Below are positions 16,948 through 26,322 of a DNA stretch of 32,372 nucleotides, piece after piece. A program made the position numbers and the translations under genes. Origin of the DNA: Candidatus Woesearchaeota archaeon (GTDB lineage Archaea > Nanobdellota > Nanobdellia > Woesearchaeales > GW2011-AR4). How positions within the stretch are numbered: the stretch's first letter is position 1; each line of letters starts with the position of its first letter. Below the pieces are notes generated by a model. The model worked only from the letters and a program-made list of their open reading frames with translations. It was not told the origin of the DNA and ran no database searches. Location of the stretch: positions 1-32,372 of the forward strand of contig JAGVYA010000014.1 in NCBI GenBank assembly GCA_018303505.1. Direction: 5' to 3'.

Positions 16948-17961
16948 ATGCCTAAACCTTTTAACATAGCATTTTTTGAGCTTGAGTCGTGGGAGAAAGA
17001 GTATTTATTGAAAAACTTAAAAAACTGTCAATTAAAATTTGTTGATGAGCATTTAAATGAAAATAATGTTAATCAAATAAAAGATGCTGATGCAATTGGT
17101 GTTTTTATTTATTCAATTGTCAATAAAAAAATTTTAGACAATCTGCCTAATCTAAAACTTATAACAACACTATCAACCGGTTTTGACCACATTGATTTAA
17201 AGGAATGCAAGAAACGAAAGATAACTGTTTGCAATGTGCCTCATTATGGAGAAAACACGGTTGCAGAGCATACATTTGCTTTAATTTTAAACTTGACTAG
17301 AAAAATACACAAGGCTTATGAGAGAACAGTGAGGGGAGATTTCTCCATAGAAGGTTTGCGTGGCATAGATTTGCAAGGTAAAACCATTGGCGTTATAGGT
17401 GCAGGAAGCATAGGGCAGCATGTTATAAGGATTGCAAAAGGGTTTGAGACGAAAGTTATTGCCTATGATAAGTTTAGAAATTTAAAATTGGCAAAAAGAC
17501 TTGGATTTAAATATGTAACTTTTGACTACTTAGTGCAAAATTCCGACATAATAACTTTGCACGTTCCTTATAACAAATCTACACATCATCTTATTAATAA
17601 AAAAGAAATTTCAAAGATGAAAAAAGGAGTTATAATAATAAACACTGCAAGAGGAGGCATAATAGATACATCTGCTTTGCTTGAAGGCTTGCAGTCAGGC
17701 AAAATAGGCGGAGCAGGCTTGGACGTTTTAGAGGGTGAATGCTTCATAAAAGAGGAGAGGCAGATTCTATCAAAGCATTTCTTGAAAGAATGTGATTTAA
17801 AAACTGTCTTGCAGAATCATATTTTATTGAAACAAGACAATGTTATAATAACTCCTCACAACGCATTTAACAGCTGGGAAGCATTGCATAGAATTTTGGA
17901 TACAACAATACTGAATATAGACTCGTTTTTGAAGGAAAAACCTATTAATATTGTTAAATAA
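16948..17961 (+). CDS. D-isomer-specific 2-hydroxyacid dehydrogenase
   Basis: GKTIGVIGAGSIGQHVIRIAKGF, NTARGGIIDTSALLEGL, GAGLDVLEGE, TPHNAFNS. Confidence 0.92.
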   Translation: MPKPFNIAFFELESWEKEYLLKNLKNCQLKFVDEHLNENNVNQIKDADAIGVFIYSIVNKKILDNLPNLKLITTLSTGFDHIDLKECKKRKITVCNVPHYGENTVAEHTFALILNLTRKIHKAYERTVRGDFSIEGLRGIDLQGKTIGVIGAGSIGQHVIRIAKGFETKVIAYDKFRNLKLAKRLGFKYVTFDYLVQNSDIITLHVPYNKSTHHLINKKEISKMKKGVIIINTARGGIIDTSALLEGLQSGKIGGAGLDVLEGECFIKEERQILSKHFLKECDLKTVLQNHILLKQDNVIITPHNAFNSWEALHRILDTTILNIDSFLKEKPINIVK

Positions 17962-18750
17962 TTATTTTTTCTTGCTTAGTCTAAATAACATAATCAAACC
18001 AAGTATAAATAAGGGAAAGCTCAGCAACTGCCCCATTGTGAAATAATTAAAAATAAATCCAATCTGCTCATCCGGAGCTCTGAAAAATTCTATAAATGTT
18101 CTAAACAAGCCATATAGTGTTATAAAGCTCCAGGACATAAAGCCTTTCGGCAGCTTTTTGTCTTTAATAAACCATAACACAGCAAAAATTGTAAGATTCT
18201 TGATTGAAGCATAAATCTGGGAAGGATGCCTGCAGCCGCTTGGCAGATTTTCAATGAATTTATTTTTTGAGTAATCTATGCACCAGTCAACATTGGTTAT
18301 TCTTCCATAAAGCTCTGCATTCATAAAATTTCCAATCCTTCCTAAAGCCAATGCCAAGGCAACAGGAACAACAACAATGTCTGCTAAATCATAAAAAGCA
18401 ATTTTCTTTCTTCTGCAAAATATATAAGCTGATGTTATTGCGCCTAGCAAGCCGCCATGAAAGCTCAAGCCGCCATGCCACACTGCGATTATTTCAAAAG
18501 GATTTTGCAGATAAAATATTGGATTGTAAACTATAACATAAACAAGTCTTGCTCCTAAAACAACGCCGACAATAACATAAACTAAAAAATCTGCAACATC
18601 ATCTTTTGTTATGCTTAATTCCTTTCTTTTTGCTAGGTAAGATATTAAAAAATAAGCAATCACAAATCCAAGAGCATAAAACAGCCCATAATACCTAATC
18701 TGAAAAGGTCCAAGCTCAATCAGCACAGGGTTTATGTTGTGGAAAAACAT
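17962..18750 (-). CDS. lgt: Prolipoprotein diacylglyceryl transferase Lgt
   Basis: IRYYGLFYALGFVIAYFL, AVWHGGLSFHGGLLGA, GRIGNFMNAELYGR, HPSQIYAS, FRTFIEFFRAPDEQIG. Confidence 0.93.
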   Translation of the reverse strand: MFFHNINPVLIELGPFQIRYYGLFYALGFVIAYFLISYLAKRKELSITKDDVADFLVYVIVGVVLGARLVYVIVYNPIFYLQNPFEIIAVWHGGLSFHGGLLGAITSAYIFCRRKKIAFYDLADIVVVPVALALALGRIGNFMNAELYGRITNVDWCIDYSKNKFIENLPSGCRHPSQIYASIKNLTIFAVLWFIKDKKLPKGFMSWSFITLYGLFRTFIEFFRAPDEQIGFIFNYFTMGQLLSFPLFILGLIMLFRLSKKK

Positions 18751-18791
18751 TTTATTTTGATTTTTATTGTTTAATTAATCAATATTTTGTC

Positions 18792-19601
18792 TCACTTATT
18801 TTCCCTTATTATATCATAGAATGAAATCCTGTTTATTAAAACTACCAGGTAAAACACCAAATCAAAAACAATAATGGATGCTTGCTTGAAATAAGCATAT
18901 GTATTCAAATACAAACTATAATTTTTGGATGCAAGAAGCCTTATTAAATAGCCGCTTCCAAAAAATAAAAGCCACAACGCCAAAGCCAATAGAATCATAA
19001 TCAAGATAGTTTCCCTGTAAATTTTCATTTTTGTGAATGCAATTCTAAAGCTTTTTTTGACTGCCTCTTTTATCGAGGCGCCTTGGTAAAATGAGGAGTG
19101 CGATATGTTGACTATCACATATAGAAACAATAAATATGGAATTGCTAAAAAAATGAAAACAAATGGCCTGTATTCAGGCTTAATGCTCGCTAATAAAAAA
19201 TTAGCCAAAAACATTATTGCAAAAAATATTCCTGCGATTATAATATTTAATGAATAAAATTGCCCAAGCTTTTTGAATGAAATTTCTGTCTTTTCAAATA
19301 GGGATTTTATATAATCCAATATTATGTATTTAAAGAAGGAATATGCAAATAATATTGTCAAATAATAAATTAATGAAAAAATGATGAAGATAGATACAGA
19401 TAATAATGTTTGAGGCACAACAAGGCTTTGAGCGAAAAATAAACTAATTCTGTATAAAGCATAAACTGAAAATAAAAATAATAAATCGAATAAAATCATC
19501 AATCCAACTTTATTAGGATTGGATTTAGCAAGCTTAAAGCTTTTTATGAAAAGTGATTCTCTGATGACAATAGTTTTTTTTGGAATGTTTTTTGTTTTCA
19601 T
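18792..19601 (-). CDS. Multi-pass membrane protein of unknown function
   Basis: 269 aa with about 5-6 hydrophobic helices. Confidence 0.6.
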   Translation of the reverse strand: MKTKNIPKKTIVIRESLFIKSFKLAKSNPNKVGLMILFDLLFLFSVYALYRISLFFAQSLVVPQTLLSVSIFIIFSLIYYLTILFAYSFFKYIILDYIKSLFEKTEISFKKLGQFYSLNIIIAGIFFAIMFLANFLLASIKPEYRPFVFIFLAIPYLLFLYVIVNISHSSFYQGASIKEAVKKSFRIAFTKMKIYRETILIMILLALALWLLFFGSGYLIRLLASKNYSLYLNTYAYFKQASIIVFDLVFYLVVLINRISFYDIIRENK

Positions 19602-19635
19602 TTAGAAAAATGAAGTAAGGTAGTATATAAAGGTT

Positions 19636-20322
19636 TTATTTTTTGTATTTTGTGACCTTGACAGTTTTGCCTTGTTTTAATTTTTTAATTAAAATTTCTT
19701 CACATTCATTCTCGAGTTTTTTAATCAAATCGTCCGGAATTTCAACTTTTAAGTCTTCTTTTAACTCTAATAAAAATTGATATAGGTTTAGGGGTATTAC
19801 ATCTCCAACTAATGTCATTTGACTAATGGATTCTTGAAATAAAATATCCCAATTTACATTTGTGTTTTTAATTATGCTAGCGGCATCTATCCTGTCGCCT
19901 GCCCTGTCGGTTGCGCATTTTAGTATTATTATGTCCTCCGGGGATGCAACATTAGCAATTAAATTGCCATACTCATAAATAAGTTGCGACCTGTCAACCA
20001 TGCCATCGCTGAATCTTAGGTTTATTATTATCCTGTTAAATAAATCAAACCTGTTTTCTCCTCTCTGCAATAATATAGGCACATTTTTTTTATTTATGTA
20101 AAGTATCTTAGGATTTCTTTCAACATAACCGAGATTTTTCATGAATTTGAGGATGTATTGCCTATCATTCTCATTTGATAATACAATATCCACGTCTTTA
20201 GTTGCATCTTTTAATTTATAGTAAAGCATTGCAGAGCCGCCTATCACAAAGCATTTCAATTTTTTTTTAAGATTGGAGCCTATTAGATTAAAAATATCTT
20301 CTTGCTCTTTTAAATCCGTCAT
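19636..20322 (-). CDS. Nucleotidyltransferase, AbiEii-like
   Basis: KCFVIGGSAMLYYKLKDATKDVDIVLS; preceded by an overlapping HTH gene (4-nt ATGA overlap). Confidence 0.75.
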   Translation of the reverse strand: MTDLKEQEDIFNLIGSNLKKKLKCFVIGGSAMLYYKLKDATKDVDIVLSNENDRQYILKFMKNLGYVERNPKILYINKKNVPILLQRGENRFDLFNRIIINLRFSDGMVDRSQLIYEYGNLIANVASPEDIIILKCATDRAGDRIDAASIIKNTNVNWDILFQESISQMTLVGDVIPLNLYQFLLELKEDLKVEIPDDLIKKLENECEEILIKKLKQGKTVKVTKYKK

Positions 20323-20945
20323 TCTTTATACCTCTCCAAATCAGCCCTATTAAATGGAATATAAACCTTCCATATTTTTTCTACATCTTTAAAATCTTTT
20401 GATTTAGCATGCTTTATAATAAACAGTTTTCTTGTTTTCATTTTTAATAAACTTTTTCTTGTTCTTTCATCCATTTTCCCTGTTTTCATGCAAATTCTTG
20501 CAATGTCATACAGCGCACCTAACTCTTTTGTTACATTGTATTTTTTTGCAAAATAATTAAGTTTTGCCCAGTCTTTGACAAATTTAAACAAGCCTAATGA
20601 TGCAAGAGTAATTCTGAAATTTCTTTCTTTAATTGCCATCGGTATGGCTTCTTCAACACTTAGTTTTCTGTCCATCACTTTATGCTTAAATGGCTCAAAA
20701 AGCTTTACTTTTGAGTATTTGTTTATTATATCGTAAAGCCCCATTCTCTCTTTAGCTGTTAACCTTATTGGGCTTATCTTGTATAACCTTGGCTTTTTGC
20801 CTCCTCCACTGGTTTCAACAAAACCTTCTTTTCTTAATAAACTAATTATCTTAATTGCTGTGGATTTTCTTACATTGAGTTTTTTCCTTGCCATTTCCAA
20901 AGTATTCAACCCTTCAAGCTTTTTTGCAACTTCTATGCCTTTCAT
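20319..20945 (-). CDS. HTH regulator, possible AbiEi-like partner
   Basis: LNTLEMARKKLNVRKSTAIKIISLLRKEGFVETSGGGKKPRLYKISPIRLT; overlaps the start of the NTase gene. Confidence 0.65.
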   Translation of the reverse strand: MKGIEVAKKLEGLNTLEMARKKLNVRKSTAIKIISLLRKEGFVETSGGGKKPRLYKISPIRLTAKERMGLYDIINKYSKVKLFEPFKHKVMDRKLSVEEAIPMAIKERNFRITLASLGLFKFVKDWAKLNYFAKKYNVTKELGALYDIARICMKTGKMDERTRKSLLKMKTRKLFIIKHAKSKDFKDVEKIWKVYIPFNRADLERYKE

Positions 20946-21014
20946 ATATAGAGTAATCCATCAGAACTAATATTTAAAGTTTTCTATAATTTGCTGAAAA
21001 TTTGAAGATTTAAT

Positions 21015-21130
21015 TTGTTTGTATTACCAACAAAAAAGGCTTAATAGATATTCCTTGTTTCTATTGCCAACAAAGTTGGTATTACCAACCGAAAAGTATT
21101 TAAATCAGTTATTTGTTTCTATTACCAACA
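21015..21130 (+). repeat. Repeats of TTGTTTSTATTRCCAACA in the HEPN gene leader (candidate operator array)
   Basis: Copies at 21015-21032, 21055-21072, 21113-21130; a fourth TATTACCAAC core at 21080-21089 sits in the palindrome GTTGGTA-T-TACCAAC (21075-21089). Core spacing 40, 18, 40 bp. TATA-like tatttaaat at about 21098 lies between the last two cores. Confidence 0.75.
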
Positions 21131-21465
21131 TGGAAGAAGATTTAATTAAAAATATAAAAAGCTTTAAGGATTCCGCAGAAATAGTTTACCTTGCAGGAGA
21201 TTATACATCTTCAACTATACTCTATTTTAAATGCTTGTTTGTTGTTCTAGATCTTATAATTCTTCAGAAAAGAGGCAAAACACCAAAAGATCACACAGAA
21301 AGATTTGATATTTTAAAAGATAATTTTCCTGAACTCTATTACTTCTTAGATAAATTTTACCCAATCTACAGGCAAACTTATTCTCTAACGATTGATAAGA
21401 CAGCATGTGACGAGGTCAAGAAAAATGTTGAAAGAATTATTGAAGAATACAAAATTGATGTCTAA
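21130..21465 (+). CDS. HEPN-domain protein
   Basis: MEEDLIKNIKSFKDSAEIVYLAGDYTSSTILYFKCLFVVLDLIILQKRGKTPKDHTERFDILK; contains R-x6-H (RGKTPKDH). Confidence 0.7.
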   Translation: MEEDLIKNIKSFKDSAEIVYLAGDYTSSTILYFKCLFVVLDLIILQKRGKTPKDHTERFDILKDNFPELYYFLDKFYPIYRQTYSLTIDKTACDEVKKNVERIIEEYKIDV

Positions 21466-22033
21466 AGTCTATGGCATAATTAAGGAAAATGAAGATGAGC
21501 TTCTTGACGCAGTTCTATTTGGTTCTTTAATAAGAGGAAAGGAAAAGCCAAGAGATGTAGATTTGCTTATAATTTACAAAACAAAAATCAATTCTGAATT
21601 AAGTTATAAAATCCAGAAAGAATTTGAAATTCTTGGCGTTGAAGTTGATTTGATTTCAAAAAGCTACAGCGATTTGTTTAAACCCGCATTTATTGCTCGA
21701 GAATCATACCTTTCTGAGGGATTTAGCTTAATGCAAAAAAAATTTGTTGCTGATGGGCTAGGATACAAACCAATGGTATTGTTTAGATATGACATCCAAA
21801 ATTTTAATAAATCACAAAGAATGCGCTTTTACTATAGCTTATACGGAAGAAATAGCGAGGGAATGCTCAAACAATTAAAATCTTACAAATTTTCTGAAAG
21901 GATTATTATTTCACCAGTTGAAGAATCTGAAAATGTTAAAGAGTATCTTAACAGCTGGAAAATTAAATATCTTGAAGTTCCGATTTTAATACCTGCGAGA
22001 ATTGTTGAGTCTGATGTTTTTAAGGAGAAATGA
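21458..22033 (+). CDS. MNT-type nucleotidyltransferase paired with the HEPN gene
   Basis: DAVLFGSLIRGKEKPRDVDLLIIY; ATG 21458 overlaps the HEPN stop by 8 nt. Confidence 0.75.
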   Translation: MSKVYGIIKENEDELLDAVLFGSLIRGKEKPRDVDLLIIYKTKINSELSYKIQKEFEILGVEVDLISKSYSDLFKPAFIARESYLSEGFSLMQKKFVADGLGYKPMVLFRYDIQNFNKSQRMRFYYSLYGRNSEGMLKQLKSYKFSERIIISPVEESENVKEYLNSWKIKYLEVPILIPARIVESDVFKEK

Positions 22034-22118
22034 GTTTTAGATTGGGTTTTGCAAGCTGTTATGTTAATTGTACAATGTTATTCATTAAAGTTAGCTTCAG
22101 AAGTTAATATGCCTTTCT

Positions 22119-24746
22119 TTAAATATGCTTTTGCCTCAATTCCTCAACTACTCTTTTAAGTTCTTCAATAATATTAATATTTGAGCTAAAAGGTTTCTTT
22201 GCTATGTCAGTTGATAAAAATCTTATTGCATTATCAAATTGCTTCGTTCTTATGTAAGTTACCACTCCGTCTAAAATAGCATACTGAGTATTATCCAAAA
22301 TTTTATTTATTGTTCCAAAAACAAGTTTTCTTTCTACCTCATCAAACCTTTCGTTCCTAAAAGCTTCAAATAAATCGTTAAAGAATGCGGTTACATCTGG
22401 AGTAGGTTGAGATATTATTGTAGGAGGTACAGTTATTTCTGGACGGCCTTCTTCTGCTGTGCCTAAAGCTCTAACTCGATCTTCTTCTAATTTTAATAGT
22501 ATTTTTGCTGCCTTAATGAACCCCTCTTTTTTTACTTTCATCTTAACAAATCTAACAATTGCTCTTACCCTTCTGTTGATCCTTTTTGATTTTTCATGTA
22601 AGGCAGGACTTATTCTTTCTAAAATCCTTTTTTCCTCAAATTCTTTAAGTTCCTCTGCTGCTTCTTCAGCCTCTACTGCAGCTTCTTCAACTTCTCTTCT
22701 ACCTCTTATGGGAATTTTTTCTTTTATTCTTTTTAAACTATTACTTATTCTTTTTAGCAAAGTTCTTTCTCTTTTAACAGCGTCCATTAAATTGATTCTC
22801 ATTCGTGATGGTAGAGGAACTGGCGCTGCAGGTGTTGGTGCTCTGAGCACTCTTGGTGTTGTTGTAGGCGTCTCTGGTGGTTGAATAGTTACTTTTACAT
22901 AATTGTTAGAAACGTGAATTGGTCTATTATTTGTACCAAGCAACCATATTATAATGAAGTGGTCACCTACTGGAAGCTCTATTTCGTCTCTTATATTTAC
23001 AGCTGTGGCGGTACTGGTTTTTAATATCCTAAATCTTGTTGTTCTGCTTGCTACGAGACGCCCTGCTAACAAGTCCCTAGCGCCTTCTTCTGCATTTATC
23101 CAAACCCATTGATAATTATATTGTCTTTGAGGTGATATTTCCAAATTACCCATTTGAGCTTCAAAGGTAACAACTTTTTGATCTTCACCTACATCTAAAG
23201 TAAGAACTGTGTTATTTTGAGGAGATGTTATTTGAATAGAAGGACGTACTGTAGGTACTTCTGGAGCAAGTGGTTGTGCGGGTCGACCTTCAGTTACAAT
23301 TCTTTTTAACTCTTCCAATCTATTTATCTGCTCTTCAATTTTTTCTGATAATGCTACTATAATCTTATTTTCAGCAGCGACATAAACATCCAATTTTTTC
23401 TCATTATCCTTAACCGTTTCAAACTTTCCTCTGACAAGCTGTTCTATATTTTCTTCTTCCAATAAGTTAATTTGATCCTGCCTTAGAATATCTACACGCT
23501 TTTCAAAATCATAGCAAATTTTAATTAACCATACAATCCCAATTTCTTTTATTTTCTTAGTATTCCCTCTTTCTCTAATCAAATTATCTAAGAAAGCCAA
23601 ATCATTACCCACATTTCCTCTTTGGCTTAGGAATTGCTGCCATTCTGTAAATTTATTTAGGAGATCCTTCTCTACATCTTTTAATTCTTTAAGTTCTGTT
23701 ACAAATTGCATTTCAACGTCAAACAATCTTTTAAGAGGATCATTCTGGTCTGTAATGCTTCTTAGCCCTTCCCATAGATTTGCACGTTCTAACTCACCTA
23801 ATTTACTAACAACTGCAATTTTTTGATCAGCAGCTTGAATTATCCGATTTTTATTATCTCTTGTGTCGTTTATTTTTGTTATTGAGTCTCTTTTCTGCCT
23901 TATTATTTCATCTATTTTTGCAATAATTTGTTCTACTGTTAATTCCTCTGGCCTCGTTGGCGGTCTTCCCCTTCTCCACCAATCCCATATTTTTTTGCCA
24001 CCATAACCAAGACCACCCAAAGCAGGAAGCCCAAACAAAAATATCAAAACCCATGCCCACCATGGAAAGCCTTTTTCTTCAGGTGCTGGAGCAGTTGGCG
24101 TTGTAGTTGGTGTCAGCGTAGTCAAATCTGGCCCTGTAGGAGCTGTTGTTGGTGCTCCAAACAAATCACTTAAGTAACTAGGCACTCCAGGCGTTTCGGG
24201 AAATTGTATGCTGGCAAAACTCTTAGATAATGAACTGAAAAAGCCTTCTGTGTCAGGAGATAAGGTGCCAAATAAGCCTTGGATTAATCCAATAGTCAGC
24301 AATGTCAATAGCAAAGCCAAAATAAATCTCCAAAACTTATTCTTTATCCCTTTTAGCAGCCACCAATATAAAATAAATAATAATGTATACAAAATCCAAG
24401 CTATATAAGGCAGCAATATTGTAGCTGAAAATCCTCCTAACACAAGCAAAAACGCTGTCATCAAGCCAAGCAAAATTGCAATGACTTTCTCTGGCTTTTT
24501 TACTTCCTTAAAAGCATACCTTGTGCCCATCATGTAAATTGATATAAACAGCAATGCAAAGAAGAAAAAGTCTATAGCTGTTGCATATGGCTTATACTGC
24601 TCTTTTGCAAAGAAGTCATTAATTTGTATCAAGCCGCTTCTGAAAGCATCTGTGAAAGGCTTTGCGTAAGTTATAGTTGAGAACAGTAAGATAAACATGA
24701 ATATCCAAATCATTACATTTCTCAACTTTTTAGCTTGTTTTTTCAT
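22119..24746 (-). CDS. Large membrane/coiled-coil protein of unknown function
   Basis: Signal-like N-terminus, about 4 TM helices, P/T-rich linker (APTTAPTGPDLTTLTPTTTPTAPAPEE), TM WWAWVLIFLFGLPALGGLG, then about 600 aa of charged helices around a beta-rich segment. Confidence 0.7.
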   Translation of the reverse strand: MKKQAKKLRNVMIWIFMFILLFSTITYAKPFTDAFRSGLIQINDFFAKEQYKPYATAIDFFFFALLFISIYMMGTRYAFKEVKKPEKVIAILLGLMTAFLLVLGGFSATILLPYIAWILYTLLFILYWWLLKGIKNKFWRFILALLLTLLTIGLIQGLFGTLSPDTEGFFSSLSKSFASIQFPETPGVPSYLSDLFGAPTTAPTGPDLTTLTPTTTPTAPAPEEKGFPWWAWVLIFLFGLPALGGLGYGGKKIWDWWRRGRPPTRPEELTVEQIIAKIDEIIRQKRDSITKINDTRDNKNRIIQAADQKIAVVSKLGELERANLWEGLRSITDQNDPLKRLFDVEMQFVTELKELKDVEKDLLNKFTEWQQFLSQRGNVGNDLAFLDNLIRERGNTKKIKEIGIVWLIKICYDFEKRVDILRQDQINLLEEENIEQLVRGKFETVKDNEKKLDVYVAAENKIIVALSEKIEEQINRLEELKRIVTEGRPAQPLAPEVPTVRPSIQITSPQNNTVLTLDVGEDQKVVTFEAQMGNLEISPQRQYNYQWVWINAEEGARDLLAGRLVASRTTRFRILKTSTATAVNIRDEIELPVGDHFIIIWLLGTNNRPIHVSNNYVKVTIQPPETPTTTPRVLRAPTPAAPVPLPSRMRINLMDAVKRERTLLKRISNSLKRIKEKIPIRGRREVEEAAVEAEEAAEELKEFEEKRILERISPALHEKSKRINRRVRAIVRFVKMKVKKEGFIKAAKILLKLEEDRVRALGTAEEGRPEITVPPTIISQPTPDVTAFFNDLFEAFRNERFDEVERKLVFGTINKILDNTQYAILDGVVTYIRTKQFDNAIRFLSTDIAKKPFSSNINIIEELKRVVEELRQKHI

Positions 24747-24748
24747 AC

Positions 24749-25267
24749 CTAAAACCTTGAAATGCAGTTTTTTATTATTTCAACAATTTTATCTTCGCCA
24801 AACAGCACAACGCCTTTTTTCAAAATTTGAAGCATTTGCGAGTCTTTTTTCCTCAACAAATCAATAATTTCATCTTCTGTTTTTGTGATGACTTCAATAT
24901 TTGGAATAGAAATGTCAAAAACTGTAATATTGTCTGTTATCAGCAATAAACTCTTTTCATCAAGAATAGCAGCATTTGCCTGTTTAAATTGCTCAATGTT
25001 TAAGTCAATTTTTTCATCAGAATGCAGCAAAACAATTTCAGCAAGATGCTCAGCAATTTTATTTTCAAAATTGATTGAATAAAACAAGCCAGTTCCTAGT
25101 TTCTGGCCAACAACAATGCTTTGTTTTTCCAGTTTCTTAAGAATGTTAAAAACTCCAGCTGGGCTAAAGTTAAGCCTTTGAGCAATATTCCTTATAGTAA
25201 GCTTTTCACTGAAGTTTCTGACTAAGAAGTTCAATACGCTAAATTCGTTGTCCGATAAAGATAGCAT
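24749..25267 (-). CDS. Winged-helix DNA-binding protein
   Basis: LTIRNIAQRLNFSPAGVFNILKKLEKQSIVVGQKLGTGLFYSIN; 2-nt gap to the downstream 875-aa gene. Confidence 0.75.
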   Translation of the reverse strand: MLSLSDNEFSVLNFLVRNFSEKLTIRNIAQRLNFSPAGVFNILKKLEKQSIVVGQKLGTGLFYSINFENKIAEHLAEIVLLHSDEKIDLNIEQFKQANAAILDEKSLLLITDNITVFDISIPNIEVITKTEDEIIDLLRKKDSQMLQILKKGVVLFGEDKIVEIIKNCISRF

Positions 25268-25399
25268 TGTTTACTATTAATTAATATATGTCTATTATTT
25301 CCAGTTTAATTATCAGTATTTAAAGGTTTCTATTTTAGATTTAAGATTTAATATTTGATTTTTAAGAACTAATAAATAGAAATTATAGTTAAATATATG

Positions 25400-25416
25400 T
25401 TTATTTAGAATGAATG
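25400..25416. repeat. 17-bp direct repeat, copy 1: TTTATTTAGAATGAATG
   Basis: Identical to 26521-26537; partial similarity continues on the 3' side. Confidence 0.75.
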
Positions 25417-25474
25417 ATTAGAATTTTTAAATTTTGTGGTTTTAATGTGTAAATCAAAACATTTAAATAGTAAT

Positions 25475-25496
25475 GTCTATACCAAGTCTATACAAT
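25475..25496 (+). promoter_or_regulatory. Tandem repeat GTCTATACCAA/GTCTATACAAT between TATA box and ATG (candidate operator)
   Basis: CATTTAAATA at about 25460-25469, then two GTCTATAC units 11 bp apart ending at ATG 25495. Confidence 0.65.
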
Positions 25497-26322
25497 GAAT
25501 ACACAAAAATTAGCAATAAAAGAGCAACTTGTTAAAACAGTTGTAAAATCAGGCAATGGCGGAGCAGTCTGGGTTCCAAAAAACTGGCTTGGACAAGAAG
25601 TTATAGTTATACTTCCAGACAAGCCTAAATTGAATGTAAAAGAAAAAGTTATACATCTGCTTGAGCCTTATTTAAAAGATGTTATAGCTGTTTTTATTTA
25701 TGGTTCATATGCAAGACATGAAGAAACAAAAGATTCTGATTTAGATGTTATGGTTGTCACAAAAGATAAAACAATCGCAATAGAAATTAAAGAACCCAAT
25801 TTAGAAATAAGCGTTTTTCAATTAGACAAGTTAAAAATGGCAATTGAAAAATATCCGGTTATGTACTATCAAATTGTCCAGGAAGCAGTCCCATTAATTA
25901 ACTTTTATGTTTTAAATGAATTAAAAAATATTAAAATTGACAATGAAAACTTTAAAAAATACATTAATGAAACAAAAGAGCATATAGAAAGCAATAAAGA
26001 GCTTATAGGGCTTGATAAATTAGACGACAAATATGTTAAATCTTATTCTGTATTATATTCAACAGTGTTGAGGTTAAGAGGATTGTTTATTATAAAATGC
26101 ATATTAAACAAAGAGAAATTTTCAAATAAAGCATTTCAGGAATGGCTAATTCAAAATAGGATGACACATCAAGAATTTGAGCAATGCTATGCAACTTACA
26201 GGGCAGTTAAAAATGATAAAAGCACTCAAAATTTAAAGATTGAAATTTCTGTCGCGGAAAAATTATTAAATATTTTAATTCAGTGTGTAAATTCTATAGA
26301 AGCTGAGCTTTATGGTAAATAG
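25495..26322 (+). CDS. DUF2080-like N-terminal domain + MNT-type nucleotidyltransferase + helical C-terminus
   Basis: VKTVVKSGNGGAVWVPKNWLGQEVIVI; FIYGSYARHEETKDSDLDVMVV; VLRLRGLFIIKCILN matches ILRIRGLLMIKLMLN in the 6989 paralog. Confidence 0.82.
   Translation: MNTQKLAIKEQLVKTVVKSGNGGAVWVPKNWLGQEVIVILPDKPKLNVKEKVIHLLEPYLKDVIAVFIYGSYARHEETKDSDLDVMVVTKDKTIAIEIKEPNLEISVFQLDKLKMAIEKYPVMYYQIVQEAVPLINFYVLNELKNIKIDNENFKKYINETKEHIESNKELIGLDKLDDKYVKSYSVLYSTVLRLRGLFIIKCILNKEKFSNKAFQEWLIQNRMTHQEFEQCYATYRAVKNDKSTQNLKIEISVAEKLLNILIQCVNSIEAELYGK

Noticed and set aside
21015-21130. CRISPR-like array
   Set aside because: Repeats are only 18 bp, imperfect, few, and placed exactly at a promoter; spacing (40, 18, 40) is not a repeat-spacer pattern.
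22459-22884. Plus-strand 141-aa Ser/Leu-rich ORF
   Set aside because: Antisense shadow of the charged coiled-coil region of the 875-aa gene.
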